From assembly GCA_016875715.1 (NCBI GenBank), contig VGOZ01000008.1, positions 1-59,108 on the forward strand: DNA of 59,108 bases, written 5' to 3'. Made by a program: the position numbers and the translations under genes. A model generated the notes under the pieces. It was not told the DNA's origin. It made no database searches and was given only the letters and a program-made list of their open reading frames with translations. Positions 43,967-53,501 of the stretch are shown here, one piece after another. Source of the DNA: Chloroflexota bacterium. Its GTDB lineage: Bacteria > Chloroflexota > UBA6077 > FW602-bin22. Each line of letters begins with the position of its first letter. Positions within the stretch are counted from its first letter, which is position 1.

Positions 43967-46900
43967 GCAGACCGCGGCGCGTCCTGGTGATCGGCTCCGG
44001 ACCCATCATCATCGGTCAAGCCGCCGAGTTCGACTACGCCGGTACTCAGGCGTGCAAAGCGCTGCGTGAGGAGGGCGTCTTCAGCATCCTCGTGAACTCG
44101 AACCCGGCGACCATCATGACCGACGACGATGTCGCGGATCGCGTCTACATCGAGCCACTTACGGTCGATTTCGTCAGTCGCATCATCGAGCGAGAACGGC
44201 CAGATGGTCTGCTGCCGACTCTCGGCGGCCAGACCGGTCTGAACCTGGCCGTCGCGCTTGCCGAGGCGGGCGTGCTCGATCGCTGGGGTGTGCGACTCCT
44301 GGGTACCACACTCGACACCATCCGGAAGGCTGAAGATCGGGCGCTCTTCAAGCAACTGCTCATATCCATCGGCGAACCCGTACCCGCAAGTCAGACCTGC
44401 ACCAGTCTGGCCGAGGCGATGACGTTTCGGCTCGAACACCATCTCCCCCTGGTGATTCGGCCCGCATTCACCCTCGGCGGGACAGGTGGCGGGTTCGCGC
44501 ACACGGACGAAGAGTTTGAGGCGATCGTTTCACGGGGACTTCAATTCAGCCCGATCGGTCAGATACTCGTCGAAGAGAGCGTCGCCGGATGGAAGGAGCT
44601 CGAATACGAGGTGATGCGTGATGCGAACGACACTTGCATCACGATCTGCAATATGGAGAACATCGACCCGATGGGCGTCCATACGGGGGACTCCATCGTC
44701 GTCGCGCCAAGCCAGACGCTGACTGATCGGGATCACCAGATGCTGCGTACAGCGGCGCTGAAGATCATTCGCGCCCTGGGTATTCAGGGCGGATGCAACA
44801 TCCAGTTCGCGCTCGATCCGCGATCCGATCGCTACGCGGTGATCGAGGTCAATCCCCGCGTCTCTCGCTCCTCGGCCCTCGCCTCGAAGGCAACCGGATA
44901 CCCGATCGCGCGGGTCGCCGCGAAGATCGCGGTCGGTCGACGCCTCGAGGAGATCCCCAACGCAGTCACCGGCCGCACCTCAGCCGCCTTCGAACCTGCG
45001 CTCGACTATTGCGTGGTAAAGATCCCTCGGTTTCCCTTCGACAAATTCCCCTCCGGCGAACGTGCCCTCGGTACCCAGATGAAGGCGACCGGGGAAGTGA
45101 TGGCGATCGAGCGCAGTTTCGGCGCTGCATTGCAGAAGGCCGTCCGTTCGCTGGAGATCGGCGGCCGTACCCTTCAGTGGGAGGACCGGTTGTGGGACTC
45201 CGATCCGGCCGCCTTGAGACAAGCGATTGCGATCGCCTCCGACACGCGCCTCTGGGCCGTTCTCGCCGCGCTCCGACGAGACTGGACGATCGAGGCGATC
45301 AACCAGATTTCCGGGATCGACCCGTGGTTCATCCACGAGTTACAGCGGCTGGTGGCGATCGAGCGAAGACTGCTCGCGGAGCCGCTCAGTGCGGCGCTGC
45401 TCCGGGAAGCAAAACGGCGGGGCTTCTCCGACAGGCAGATCGCCGATCTCACCGGGCTTGGACTGCCCGAACGGGTGCGGCAACAGAGGCGGGATCTCGG
45501 CGTCATCCCTGTCTACAAGACCGTGGACACGTGCGCGGCGGAGTTCGACGCGAGCACGCCGTACTTCTACAGCACATACGAGGTTGAGAACGAGGCGCTT
45601 CCCCTTCAGGGTGATCGCGCCGCGGTGATCGGTTCGGGACCCATTCGGATCGGCCAGGGGATCGAATTCGATTACTGCTCGGTGCACTCAGCGTGGGCTC
45701 TGCAGCGCTCGGGCTGGAAGGCGATCATGATCAATTCGAACCCGGAAACGGTGTCGACCGACTTCGACACCTCGTCACGGCTCTACTTCGAGCCTCTGGA
45801 TGACGAGTCCGTACGCGACATCCTGGAGAATGAGGGACTCGATGACACGCCCGCCGTCTGCCAGTTCGGCGGCCAGACTGCGATCAACCTCGCCGAACCG
45901 CTGTCGCTCGGCGGCGCTCGCCTGATCGGATCCGGCGTCGACGCTATCGACCTCGCCGAAGATCGCGAACGCTTCGATGACTTCCTCGCCGACCTGGGGA
46001 TCCCTCGACCGCCGGGGGGCGCCATCACCGATGTGTCGCAGGCGCTCACGGTAGCCGATCGGATCGGGTATCCGGTGCTCGTGCGTCCCTCCTACGTGCT
46101 CGGAGGGCGAGCCATGGAGATCGTGCACGGTGCCTCGGAACTGATTCGCTACGTGACCCACGCGGCCGAAGTGTCGTCGCGTCGTCCCATCCTCATCGAC
46201 AAGTATCTCGAGGGGCGCGAGATCGAAGTGGACGCCATCTGCGACGGCGAGGACGTCGTGATTCCCGGGATCATGGAGCACATCGAGCGCGCGGGGGTCC
46301 ACTCCGGGGACTCGACGGCGGTCTATCCCGGCATCAACCTCCGGCAGGGCATCGTCGATGCAATCGTGGATTACACGGTGCGCATCGGGCGGCGCCTCGG
46401 GGTGCGTGGACTGATGAACGTCCAGTACGTTCTCTTCGATGACATGGTACACGTCCTCGAGGTGAATCCCCGCTCCAGCCGTACCGTGCCCTTCCTCTCC
46501 AAGGTGACCGGCGTGCCGATGGTGCAGGTGGCTACGCTGGTCATGCTTGGGAAGAGCCTGGCGCAACAGGGATACCAGACTGGACTCTGCCCGCGGAAGA
46601 AGCTGGTGGCGGTGAAGGCTCCGGTCTTCTCCATGGCCAAACTCGTCGGCGTCGACACCGCGTTGGGCCCAGAGATGAAGTCGACCGGCGAGGTGATGGG
46701 CATCGACCGCTCGCTGATCCCCGCGCTCACCAAGGCACTGATCGCCGCCAATTCGATGCTTCCTCCGCAGGGATCGATACTCGTCTCGATTGCCGATCGC
46801 GATAAGGCGGAGGCGATGGATCTTCTGCGGCGTCTGGACCGCCTGGGTTACCGCTTCTGGGCCACTCCCGGTACCGCGGCGCTCATCCGCAGCCTGGATC

Positions 46901-47166
46901 TGCCTGTCGAAACGATCGAGAAAGTGCAGAGCGGGGCTCCTTTTACGGTGATCGATGTAATCCGCGACAGGCGCGTCCACGGCGTGATCAACACGGTCAC
47001 GGGGGGACGTCAGGTGCTGCAGGATGGGTTCGAGATTCGCCGGGCCGCGGCCGAACGAGGCATGCCCTGTCTGACCAGTCTTGATACCGTGCGCGCGATC
47101 ATCGAGGCCCTCGAGGGAGGCGCTGAGACATGGGACGTACGGACCGTGCGGGAGTATGTGACCTGA
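43963..47166 (+). CDS. carB: Carbamoyl-phosphate synthase large subunit
   Basis: 1067 residues, full length. Two homologous ATP-grasp halves begin VLVIGSGPIIIGQAAEFDYAGTQA and AAVIGSGPIRIGQGIEFDYCSVHS; each has LGGQTGLN or FGGQTAIN and a VNPR segment. The C-terminal 130 residues form the allosteric MGS-like domain (FWATPGTAALIRSLDL; VINTVTGG), where UMP inhibits and ornithine activates in E. coli. It makes carbamoyl phosphate from bicarbonate, two ATP and CarA-derived ammonia. GTGA overlap with carA. Confidence 0.96.
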   Translation: MSRPRRVLVIGSGPIIIGQAAEFDYAGTQACKALREEGVFSILVNSNPATIMTDDDVADRVYIEPLTVDFVSRIIERERPDGLLPTLGGQTGLNLAVALAEAGVLDRWGVRLLGTTLDTIRKAEDRALFKQLLISIGEPVPASQTCTSLAEAMTFRLEHHLPLVIRPAFTLGGTGGGFAHTDEEFEAIVSRGLQFSPIGQILVEESVAGWKELEYEVMRDANDTCITICNMENIDPMGVHTGDSIVVAPSQTLTDRDHQMLRTAALKIIRALGIQGGCNIQFALDPRSDRYAVIEVNPRVSRSSALASKATGYPIARVAAKIAVGRRLEEIPNAVTGRTSAAFEPALDYCVVKIPRFPFDKFPSGERALGTQMKATGEVMAIERSFGAALQKAVRSLEIGGRTLQWEDRLWDSDPAALRQAIAIASDTRLWAVLAALRRDWTIEAINQISGIDPWFIHELQRLVAIERRLLAEPLSAALLREAKRRGFSDRQIADLTGLGLPERVRQQRRDLGVIPVYKTVDTCAAEFDASTPYFYSTYEVENEALPLQGDRAAVIGSGPIRIGQGIEFDYCSVHSAWALQRSGWKAIMINSNPETVSTDFDTSSRLYFEPLDDESVRDILENEGLDDTPAVCQFGGQTAINLAEPLSLGGARLIGSGVDAIDLAEDRERFDDFLADLGIPRPPGGAITDVSQALTVADRIGYPVLVRPSYVLGGRAMEIVHGASELIRYVTHAAEVSSRRPILIDKYLEGREIEVDAICDGEDVVIPGIMEHIERAGVHSGDSTAVYPGINLRQGIVDAIVDYTVRIGRRLGVRGLMNVQYVLFDDMVHVLEVNPRSSRTVPFLSKVTGVPMVQVATLVMLGKSLAQQGYQTGLCPRKKLVAVKAPVFSMAKLVGVDTALGPEMKSTGEVMGIDRSLIPALTKALIAANSMLPPQGSILVSIADRDKAEAMDLLRRLDRLGYRFWATPGTAALIRSLDLPVETIEKVQSGAPFTVIDVIRDRRVHGVINTVTGGRQVLQDGFEIRRAAAERGMPCLTSLDTVRAIIEALEGGAETWDVRTVREYVT

Positions 47167-47167
47167 C

Positions 47168-47947
47168 GTGGAACTCGCCATCGGCACCGTCCGGGCAAAT
47201 CAGGCGGTCGGAGAGGGCCTGTTCGTCATGTCACTCGATTGCCACGCGATCGCGCGAAACGCGCGGGCGGGGCAGTTCGTGCACGTCCGGTGTGGACCTA
47301 TTGGCAGTTCCGACCCGCTGCTCCGAAGGCCAATCTCTCTGCTGCGTGTCGCGGGCGAGCGTATCGACCTCTACTACGATGTCGTAGGGCGTGGGACCCG
47401 ATACCTCGCGGGACTCGGGCCCGGGGATTCGGTCGATCTCCTGGGCCCGCTCGGGCGTCCATTCGCGCTCTCACGCGCGACGCGCAATCTCCTTCTGGTC
47501 GGCGGAGGCATCGGCCTGGCTCCGCTTGCGATGCTCGCCGATGAGGTGTTGTCACGGGGGATCGCCGTGACGCTCGTTGCCGGCTTCCGCACCGCCGCCC
47601 GCGTCCTCGCACCGGAGTGGCTGGATCCCCGCATCGAGTATGAAGTGGTGACGGACGACGGCAGCCTCGGGCGTCCGGGACGCGTGACCGATGCGGTCCC
47701 GGCCTATCTGCCCTGGGCAGACGAAGTCGCAGCATGCGGCCCGGCCCCGATGTTGACCGCGCTGGGGCGGCTCATGCAGGATTCCGCTAAGCCGGCTCAG
47801 GTGTCGCTGGAGGAGCGGATGGGCTGCGGGATGGGTGTCTGTCTGAGCTGTGTCGTCCGTACCGACGCCGGCGTCAAGCGCGTCTGTCGGGATGGCCCGG
47901 TCTTCCCGCTGCGAGCCCTTCGCGAGGTTCAATGGCGACAGAACTGA
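47168..47947 (+). CDS. pyrK: Dihydroorotate dehydrogenase electron transfer subunit PyrK
   Basis: 259 residues from GTG 47168. The FAD domain has DPLLRRPISLLRV and YDVVGRGTRYLAGLGPGD; the NAD domain has NLLLVGGGIGLAPLAMLADE; and the C-terminal 2Fe-2S ligands are in ERMGCGMGVCLSC and VCRDGPVF. With PyrD it forms the class 1B enzyme that passes electrons from dihydroorotate to NAD+. It overlaps pyrD by 16 bases. Confidence 0.95.
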   Translation: MELAIGTVRANQAVGEGLFVMSLDCHAIARNARAGQFVHVRCGPIGSSDPLLRRPISLLRVAGERIDLYYDVVGRGTRYLAGLGPGDSVDLLGPLGRPFALSRATRNLLLVGGGIGLAPLAMLADEVLSRGIAVTLVAGFRTAARVLAPEWLDPRIEYEVVTDDGSLGRPGRVTDAVPAYLPWADEVAACGPAPMLTALGRLMQDSAKPAQVSLEERMGCGMGVCLSCVVRTDAGVKRVCRDGPVFPLRALREVQWRQN

Positions 47948-48882
47948 GCGCAACAGACACCAGAGGGCGCCTTTCGGTCGATCTCGCTCCGGCACGACCG
48001 GGCGCGCTGCTGCTCCGCAATCCCGTGATGACCGCGTCGGGCACCTTTGGGTACGGGACAGAATACGATCGCCTAGTCGACGTGGCGCGTCTTGGCGCTG
48101 TCGTCACCAAGGCAATCTCCTCCCGTCCTCGCGATGGTAACCCCGGTCCGCGGACGGTAGAGACCCCGGCGGGGATGCTGAACGCGATTGGTTGGCAGAA
48201 CGTCGGTCTCGAGGTGTGCCTGCGCGACTACGCGCCCGAGTGGAATCGGTGGAGCGTGCCGGTGATCGTGAACATCGCCGGGTTCTCGATCGATGAGTAC
48301 GTCCGTGTGGCGGAAGCGCTCTCGGGAACACCGGGGGTCGCGGCGGTGGAACTGAATATCTCATGCCCAAACGTCGAGGGGTTGCCGTTCGGACTCGATC
48401 CCTCTCTGGCGGCCGCCGTCACCGCGGCGGTGCGCGCAGTCTGCGACGTGCCCCTGCTCGTCAAACTCTCGCCGAATGTGACCGATATCGTGGCGATGGC
48501 GACTGCTGTTCGTGACGCGGGTGCCGATGCGATCAGCCTCATCAACACGCTGGTCGGCATGGTCATCGACACGCGGACACGCCGCCCCTTTCTGGGCAAT
48601 CGCACCGGAGGCCTGTCCGGCCCGGCGATCCGCCCCATCGCCGTCCGGATGGTGTACGAGGTCGCGCGCGCCCTGCCTGGATACCCTCTGGTCGGTGTCG
48701 GAGGTATCTCGTCGGTGGATGACGCGCTCCAGTTCCTCATGGCTGGCGCCCGCGCGGTCCAGGTGGGCACCGCCACGTTCGTCAATCCTCGTGCGTCTCT
48801 CGAGATTGTCGACGGGCTGTACGAGTACGCGGCGCGCGAGGGTATCTCCTCCATTGATGAACTGATCGGTTGCGCTCAGTGA
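47932..48882 (+). CDS. pyrD: Dihydroorotate dehydrogenase, class 1B catalytic subunit
   Basis: 316 residues. NPVMTASGTFGYG, LGAVVTKAISSRPRDGN, NISCPNVEG with the catalytic Cys typical of class 1 enzymes, LLVKLSPNV and VGVGGISSVDDALQFLMAGARAVQVGTA form the FMN barrel. It oxidises dihydroorotate to orotate in the cytoplasm together with PyrK. pyrE and pyrF, needed for UMP, are not in this operon. Its stop overlaps the following propeller gene by GTGA. Confidence 0.95.
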   Translation: MATELSATDTRGRLSVDLAPARPGALLLRNPVMTASGTFGYGTEYDRLVDVARLGAVVTKAISSRPRDGNPGPRTVETPAGMLNAIGWQNVGLEVCLRDYAPEWNRWSVPVIVNIAGFSIDEYVRVAEALSGTPGVAAVELNISCPNVEGLPFGLDPSLAAAVTAAVRAVCDVPLLVKLSPNVTDIVAMATAVRDAGADAISLINTLVGMVIDTRTRRPFLGNRTGGLSGPAIRPIAVRMVYEVARALPGYPLVGVGGISSVDDALQFLMAGARAVQVGTATFVNPRASLEIVDGLYEYAAREGISSIDELIGCAQ

Positions 48883-49829
48883 GGCGGACGCTTATCGGGA
48901 TCGTGATCGCAACGCTGGCCGTGGTTGGCATCGTCGCCCAGGGGGCGGCGCTCGACGTCCTGCCGCAAATCCCGCGTATCGTCGCCAACGTCAGAGTTGA
49001 TGGGCGGCTGCTCTACGTGGCCCGCGGGCAGATCAAGGAGTGGGCGGGCGGCGCGTCCCGGGCGCTCACGCAACCCGGGGTTCGGTACGAATCGGCGGAG
49101 TACTCTCCCGATGGCACTGTGATCGCGGCTAGCGAGGTTGGCGACAATCACTCCGACATCATTCTTCTGGACGCGACCGGAAGCCGGATGCGGTCGCTGA
49201 CGCGTCACTGGAGCAACGTCTCGATCAGCCAGTCTGCCTGGGGTCGGACCCCCTCCTGGTCGCCCGACGGCGCGCGGATCGCCTACGCGTCTGACCTGGG
49301 TGGGACCGATATGTCGCTGTGGACGGTTGGGCGCGGCGGCGGTGATAACCGTCGGATCTGGACGCTCCCGCTGGGATCCGCGGGGCTCGATTTCCCGGCG
49401 TGGTCGCCGGATGGGGACCAAATCGCGTTCGTCAGCTACTCGGGAGGACTCCTCGCTCCGTCTCAGGTCTACGTCCTCACGCCGGCCAGGGGAACGGTCG
49501 CGAAGGTGACGGATGTCGAGCACGGGGCCTTCGACCCCTCCTGGTCTCCTGACGGTCGAACGATCGCCTACGTCGCGCGCGTGGGCGCGACCACGGAGAT
49601 CAGGGTACTGACGCCCGGCGGTTCGGTCGACCGTCGCATCACCGAGGGCCACGTGGATCGATCGCCCGTGTACTCACCGAACGGACAGGAACTGGCGTTC
49701 CTGCGCAGCGATGGGGTTACCTTCGACCTCTACGCTGTCGCCATCGGGATCGACGGAGTGTCCGAACCGCGACGACTGACCAGCGGCGAGGACGCGGACG
49801 GAATCTCGGGGATCTCCTGGCGTCGATAG
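48879..49829 (+). CDS. TolB-like beta-propeller protein with N-terminal membrane anchor
   Basis: 316 residues from GTG 48879. One hydrophobic segment, LIGIVIATLAVVGIVAQGAAL, acts as signal or anchor. At least five WD40-like (PD40) blades follow, each with a xxWSPDG-xIAYxS pattern (SWSPDGARIAYAS, AWSPDGDQIAFVS, SWSPDGRTIAYVA, VYSPNGQELAFLR). TolB-type propellers bind proteins or sugars outside the membrane. Coupling to pyrD looks like read-through rather than a shared pathway, but the 4-base overlap means co-expression. Confidence 0.85.
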   Translation: MRRTLIGIVIATLAVVGIVAQGAALDVLPQIPRIVANVRVDGRLLYVARGQIKEWAGGASRALTQPGVRYESAEYSPDGTVIAASEVGDNHSDIILLDATGSRMRSLTRHWSNVSISQSAWGRTPSWSPDGARIAYASDLGGTDMSLWTVGRGGGDNRRIWTLPLGSAGLDFPAWSPDGDQIAFVSYSGGLLAPSQVYVLTPARGTVAKVTDVEHGAFDPSWSPDGRTIAYVARVGATTEIRVLTPGGSVDRRITEGHVDRSPVYSPNGQELAFLRSDGVTFDLYAVAIGIDGVSEPRRLTSGEDADGISGISWRR

Positions 49830-49886
49830 GCGACGCTTGAACGCCGGGCGTCAGCTTCGAGGATCTCTTCCGGCGGTGAAATCGCT

Positions 49887-49915
49887 TTGAACGGGGCGGG
49901 GGCCGCCTCTATACT
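49887..49915 (+). promoter_or_regulatory. Promoter of tRNA-fMet
   Basis: TTGAAC (49887-49892) and TATACT (49910-49915) with a 17-base spacer. The mature tRNA starts 13 bases after the -10 box. Confidence 0.75.
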
Positions 49916-49927
49916 GGGCTGTGCCGC

Positions 49928-50002
49928 CGCGGGGTGGAGCAGTGGCAGCTCGTCGGGCTCATAACCCGAAGGTCGTTGGTTCGAATCCAACCCCCGCTAC
50001 CA
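49928..50002 (+). tRNA. Initiator tRNA-fMet (anticodon CAT)
   Basis: 75 bases with encoded CCA. The anticodon stem has the three G-C pairs of initiators (TCGGG-CTCATAA-CCCGA). Position 1 is C opposite U72 (E. coli has C1-A72), so the first pair is unpaired, the mark for formylation and for avoiding EF-Tu. The D-loop is short, 7 bases. T-arm GTTGG-TTCGAAT-CCAAC. It precedes tilS by 10 bases and may be co-transcribed. Confidence 0.95.
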
Positions 50003-50012
50003 TCACGGATCA

Positions 50013-51020
50013 ATGTCCATTCCATCGCCGGCGCTCGAGCGCGCCGTCTGGGCCTGTTTTGACGCTCATCTGAAGGATATGCCCTCCGTCGTCATCGGCG
50101 TTTCCGGCGGACCGGATTCGCTGGCTCTCCTGGATCTCTGTGTGCGATGGCCAGATCGCGGTCTTACCTCCCTTGTGGTCGCGCACCTGGATCACGCCTG
50201 GCGATCATCCTCGTCTGCTGACGCGGAGTATGTCCAGAGGTTGGCGGTGGAGCGAGGCCTTCCGAGTGTCATCGAACGGGCAGTCGACCTCAGAGAGTCG
50301 GAACAGTGCGGTCGAGCGGCCCGAGACAGACTGTTCGGCCGCGTCGCCACGGCGTGCAATGCCCCGGTCGTGCTTCTGGGCCATACCGCTGACGATCAGA
50401 TCGAGACGGTGCTGTTCAACCTGTGTCGTGGCACGGGCGTGGACGGTGCCGGAGGCATGGACGTCCGCTCGCAGCGCGATCTCGACGGCAATGCGCGCAC
50501 CATCGTGCGTCCGCTCCTTCCCTTCTCTCGCACCACAATCGAGGCCTATTGTCGCGCACGAGCCCTTACGCCTCTCCTAGACCCCTCGAACATGTCTCGC
50601 CGGTTCGCGCGGAATCGAGTCCGCCACGAGATTCTGCCGGCGATCGAGCGAGTGTTCCCGGCGGCTCGAGAGTCATTGCGTCGGTTCGCCGCGCTCGCGC
50701 GCGATCAGGCCGCGATCGACGAGCATCTCGCCGAGATTCTGCTTGCCCGGGCGAAGATCGGAGGTACCGCGACCTCGGTGGAATTGTCGCGCTCGCAGTT
50801 GCGTGCGTGGCCACAGCCATCGGTTCGCGTGCTCCTCCACCACGTCCTGAGGACGATGTCGGTTGGGCGCGGAGATCTGACGTTCGAGCGTGTGGACGCG
50901 CTCTGTCGCGCGATCGTCGGGAAGCGGCGCGCCCTGGTACTGGAGTTGCCGCTGGGCAGAGTCGCCCGCATCCGGGGAGAGATCGTCGCCCTCGAGTACG
51001 CCGGGTTCGCCGCGCCGTGA
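50013..51020 (+). CDS. tilS: tRNA(Ile)-lysidine synthase TilS
   Basis: 335 residues. PP-loop VIGVSGGPDSLALLDLC, then VAHLDHAWR, GHTADDQIETVLFNLCRGTG and RPLLPFSRTTIEAYC, and NRVRHEILPAIERVFP. TilS converts cytidine 34 of tRNA-Ile(CAU) to lysidine so that it reads AUA. The C-terminal substrate-recognition region is short compared with E. coli (432 residues), as in Aquifex. It couples to hpt by a GTGA overlap; tilS-hpt-ftsH is a classic bacterial order. Confidence 0.95.
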   Translation: MSIPSPALERAVWACFDAHLKDMPSVVIGVSGGPDSLALLDLCVRWPDRGLTSLVVAHLDHAWRSSSSADAEYVQRLAVERGLPSVIERAVDLRESEQCGRAARDRLFGRVATACNAPVVLLGHTADDQIETVLFNLCRGTGVDGAGGMDVRSQRDLDGNARTIVRPLLPFSRTTIEAYCRARALTPLLDPSNMSRRFARNRVRHEILPAIERVFPAARESLRRFAALARDQAAIDEHLAEILLARAKIGGTATSVELSRSQLRAWPQPSVRVLLHHVLRTMSVGRGDLTFERVDALCRAIVGKRRALVLELPLGRVARIRGEIVALEYAGFAAP

Positions 51021-51631
51021 CTGTGCATCGCGGCGAGATCGAGGTTCTCATCGACGCCTCGGCGATCGCACGACGCGTAAGAGAGCTCGCCGCTGCGATT
51101 CGCGCGGAGTATGAGGGCCGCGACCTTCTTCTGATCGGGGTGCTCAAGGGGGCGCTGTACTTCATGGTGGACCTCACCAGAGAGCTTGAGCGCGACCACG
51201 CGATCGACTTCATGGCGGTGTCGAGCTACGGCGGAAGCACCGCGAGCAGTGGTGTCGTCCGCATCTTGAAGGATCTCGATCAATCGATCGAGGACAAGCA
51301 CGTCCTGATCGTCGAGGACATCGTTGATACCGGGCTCACCCTCGCGCACCTGCGTGAATTACTGCTCACCCGAGGGCCGGCCACGCTCCGCATCTGCGCA
51401 CTGCTCGATAAGCGCGACGCCCGCCAGGTCGATGTTCCCCTTGACCTCGTCGGATTCACGATCCCGTCGCGCTTCGTCGTTGGCTACGGACTCGACTTCT
51501 CGGAGCGATTTCGCGACCTGCGGTTCATCGGGAGCCTGCCCGAACGGGCTATCTCCGTGCAGGATTTGAGGGAGCCACCCCCTGCCGTTGATATACTCGG
51601 TGTAACCATCGCGGAGTCAAAAGAGGCGTAA
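51017..51631 (+). CDS. hpt: Hypoxanthine phosphoribosyltransferase
   Basis: 204 residues from GTG 51017, overlapping the tilS stop (GTG 51023 is an alternative). The PRPP loop is VLIVEDIVDTGLTLAHL; the flexible-loop motif SSYGGST and LLIGVLKGALYFMVDL are typical; LDKRDARQVDVPLDLVGFTIPSRFVVGYGLDF binds the purine. It salvages hypoxanthine and guanine to IMP and GMP. The C-terminal tail is about 20 residues longer than usual. Confidence 0.95.
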   Translation: MTVHRGEIEVLIDASAIARRVRELAAAIRAEYEGRDLLLIGVLKGALYFMVDLTRELERDHAIDFMAVSSYGGSTASSGVVRILKDLDQSIEDKHVLIVEDIVDTGLTLAHLRELLLTRGPATLRICALLDKRDARQVDVPLDLVGFTIPSRFVVGYGLDFSERFRDLRFIGSLPERAISVQDLREPPPAVDILGVTIAESKEA

Positions 51632-51638
51632 GGGACGC

Positions 51639-53501
51639 GTGGATACCCGCTGGCTCCGCAATAGCTTCATCTACCTGCTGATCCTGGTGGCGGCGATCGC
51701 GGCCTTCCTCTCCGTGTTTCCGGGCTCGGGAAGTCGGGAGCCCAACACGATCCCGATTAGTGAGGTGATCTCTCTAGCCCGCGGCGGTCAGATCAGGAAG
51801 ATCACCAGTGAGGGCGATCTTCTCACGATCGAGCGGCGCGACAACGGCCAGCGGGTGCAGGCCCGCAAGGACGCGGGCACGGATATCTACCAGATACTGA
51901 ACACGACTGGTGTATCGGCCGATCGGGTCGCGGATATCGAGATCGACTACCGCAGGCCGGCTGAGGTGATGAACTGGATCTCGATCGGGGCGCAGATCTT
52001 TCCGATCGCATTGATGATCCTGTTGATTCTCGTATTCATGCGCCAGGCGCAGGGTTCCAACAATCAGGCCCTGTCGTTTGGGAAGAGTCGCGCGCGGATG
52101 TTCGTTGGCAACAAACCCTCGATCACTTTCCAGGACGTCGCCGGTGTCAATGAGGCGAAGCAGGAACTCATGGAGATCGTGGAGTTCCTGAAGTACCCGG
52201 AGAAGTTCGCTGCCCTGGGGGCGCGCATCCCGCACGGAGTCCTGCTGGTCGGTCCACCGGGGACCGGCAAGACAATGCTGGCCAGAGCCGTGGCTGGTGA
52301 GGCAGGCGTACCGTTCTTCTCGATATCCGGGTCTGAGTTCGTGGAAATGTTTGTCGGTGTGGGCGCAAGTCGGGTGCGCGACCTGTTCGAACAGGCCAAG
52401 CGCAATGCGCCGTGCATCATCTTTGTCGACGAGATCGACGCGGTCGGTCGGCAGCGCGGCGCGGGACTCGGCGGATCGCACGACGAGCGCGAACAGACGC
52501 TCAATCAGATCCTCGTTGAGATGGACGGTTTCGACACGAATACCAGCGTGATCGTGATCGCGGCGACCAACCGGCCCGACGTGCTGGACCCCGCGCTGCT
52601 CCGTCCCGGGAGGTTCGACCGTCAGGTGGTTCTCGATCGGCCGGACATTGTCGGGCGAACCGCGATCCTCGAGGTGCACAGCAAGGGAAAGCCGCTCGAC
52701 CGCAGCGTCGAGATCGCGGTGCTTGCGAAGCAGACCGCCGGTTTCTCGGGGGCCGATCTGGAGAACCTGCTGAACGAGGCGGCCATCCTCGCGGCGCGTC
52801 GCAACAAGAAGACCATCGGTTTGATGGAACTCGAGGAAGCGGTCGACCGGGTGATGGCCGGTCCCGAGCGGCGAAGTCGGGTGATCACGGATCGCGAGAA
52901 GGAGATCACCGCGTACCACGAGGCTGGCCACGCGGTCGTCGCCCGTTTCCTCCGGAATGTGGATCCGCTTCACAAGGTCACCATCATCCCGCGCGGCATG
53001 ATGGGCGGTTACACCAGGCTCCTACCGACGGAGGATCGCTACCTCTACAGCAAGTCGATGTTCGAAGACACCCTGGTATTCGCTCTGGGCGGGCGGGTCG
53101 CCGAGGACATCGTGTACGGCGAGATCACCACTGGCGCCTCTAACGACATCGAGCGAGCAACCCAGATGGCGCGGCGCATGGTGACCGAGTACGGCATGAG
53201 CAAGCGGCTGGGTCTGGTTGCGCTGGGACACAAGGAGGAACTCATCTTTCTCGGCCGCGAGATCGCCGAGCAGAAGAACTACTCGGAGAAGATCGCCGAG
53301 GCGATCGACGAGGAGATACGCCAGTTCATCGACACGGCCGAGAGTCGCGCGCGGGAGATCCTCCAGAACCACCGCGTGGTGCTGGATAGGCTGGCGGCGG
53401 AATTGATGCGAGTGGAGACCCTCGAGGGTGAGGATCTGAATCGCATCTTCGTGGATGACCCGGAGATCATCTCGGAGCGTCTCGCCCCGGCGACTGCCTG
53501 A
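51639..53501 (+). CDS. ftsH: ATP-dependent zinc metalloprotease FtsH, canonical copy
   Basis: 620 residues from GTG 51639 (AGGG 4-5 bases upstream). Helix 1 is [19 protein letters not shown], helix 2 [17 protein letters not shown]. Walker A GPPGTGKT, the pore motif [11 protein letters not shown] with the normal Phe, Walker [13 protein letters not shown], second region [19 protein letters not shown], and zinc site HEAGH with Asp in [12 protein letters not shown]. This is the textbook FtsH that removes damaged membrane proteins and regulators. It overlaps the convergent dinG gene by 35 bases. Confidence 0.96.
   Translation: MDTRWLRNSFIYLLILVAAIAAFLSVFPGSGSREPNTIPISEVISLARGGQIRKITSEGDLLTIERRDNGQRVQARKDAGTDIYQILNTTGVSADRVADIEIDYRRPAEVMNWISIGAQIFPIALMILLILVFMRQAQGSNNQALSFGKSRARMFVGNKPSITFQDVAGVNEAKQELMEIVEFLKYPEKFAALGARIPHGVLLVGPPGTGKTMLARAVAGEAGVPFFSISGSEFVEMFVGVGASRVRDLFEQAKRNAPCIIFVDEIDAVGRQRGAGLGGSHDEREQTLNQILVEMDGFDTNTSVIVIAATNRPDVLDPALLRPGRFDRQVVLDRPDIVGRTAILEVHSKGKPLDRSVEIAVLAKQTAGFSGADLENLLNEAAILAARRNKKTIGLMELEEAVDRVMAGPERRSRVITDREKEITAYHEAGHAVVARFLRNVDPLHKVTIIPRGMMGGYTRLLPTEDRYLYSKSMFEDTLVFALGGRVAEDIVYGEITTGASNDIERATQMARRMVTEYGMSKRLGLVALGHKEELIFLGREIAEQKNYSEKIAEAIDEEIRQFIDTAESRAREILQNHRVVLDRLAAELMRVETLEGEDLNRIFVDDPEIISERLAPATA

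Noticed and set aside
45775-47187. 470-codon open frame opposite carB
   Set aside because: His/Asp/Arg-rich shadow translation without domains; carB on the plus strand is complete.
51592-51597. TATACT within the 3' end of hpt as a promoter for ftsH
   Set aside because: The nearest -35-like TTGAGG is 20 bases away, and ftsH follows hpt by 7 bases, so read-through is simpler.
51774-52973. 399-codon open frame opposite ftsH
   Set aside because: Shadow of the conserved AAA+ region; the same type of shadow appears opposite the other ftsH at 30065-31072.
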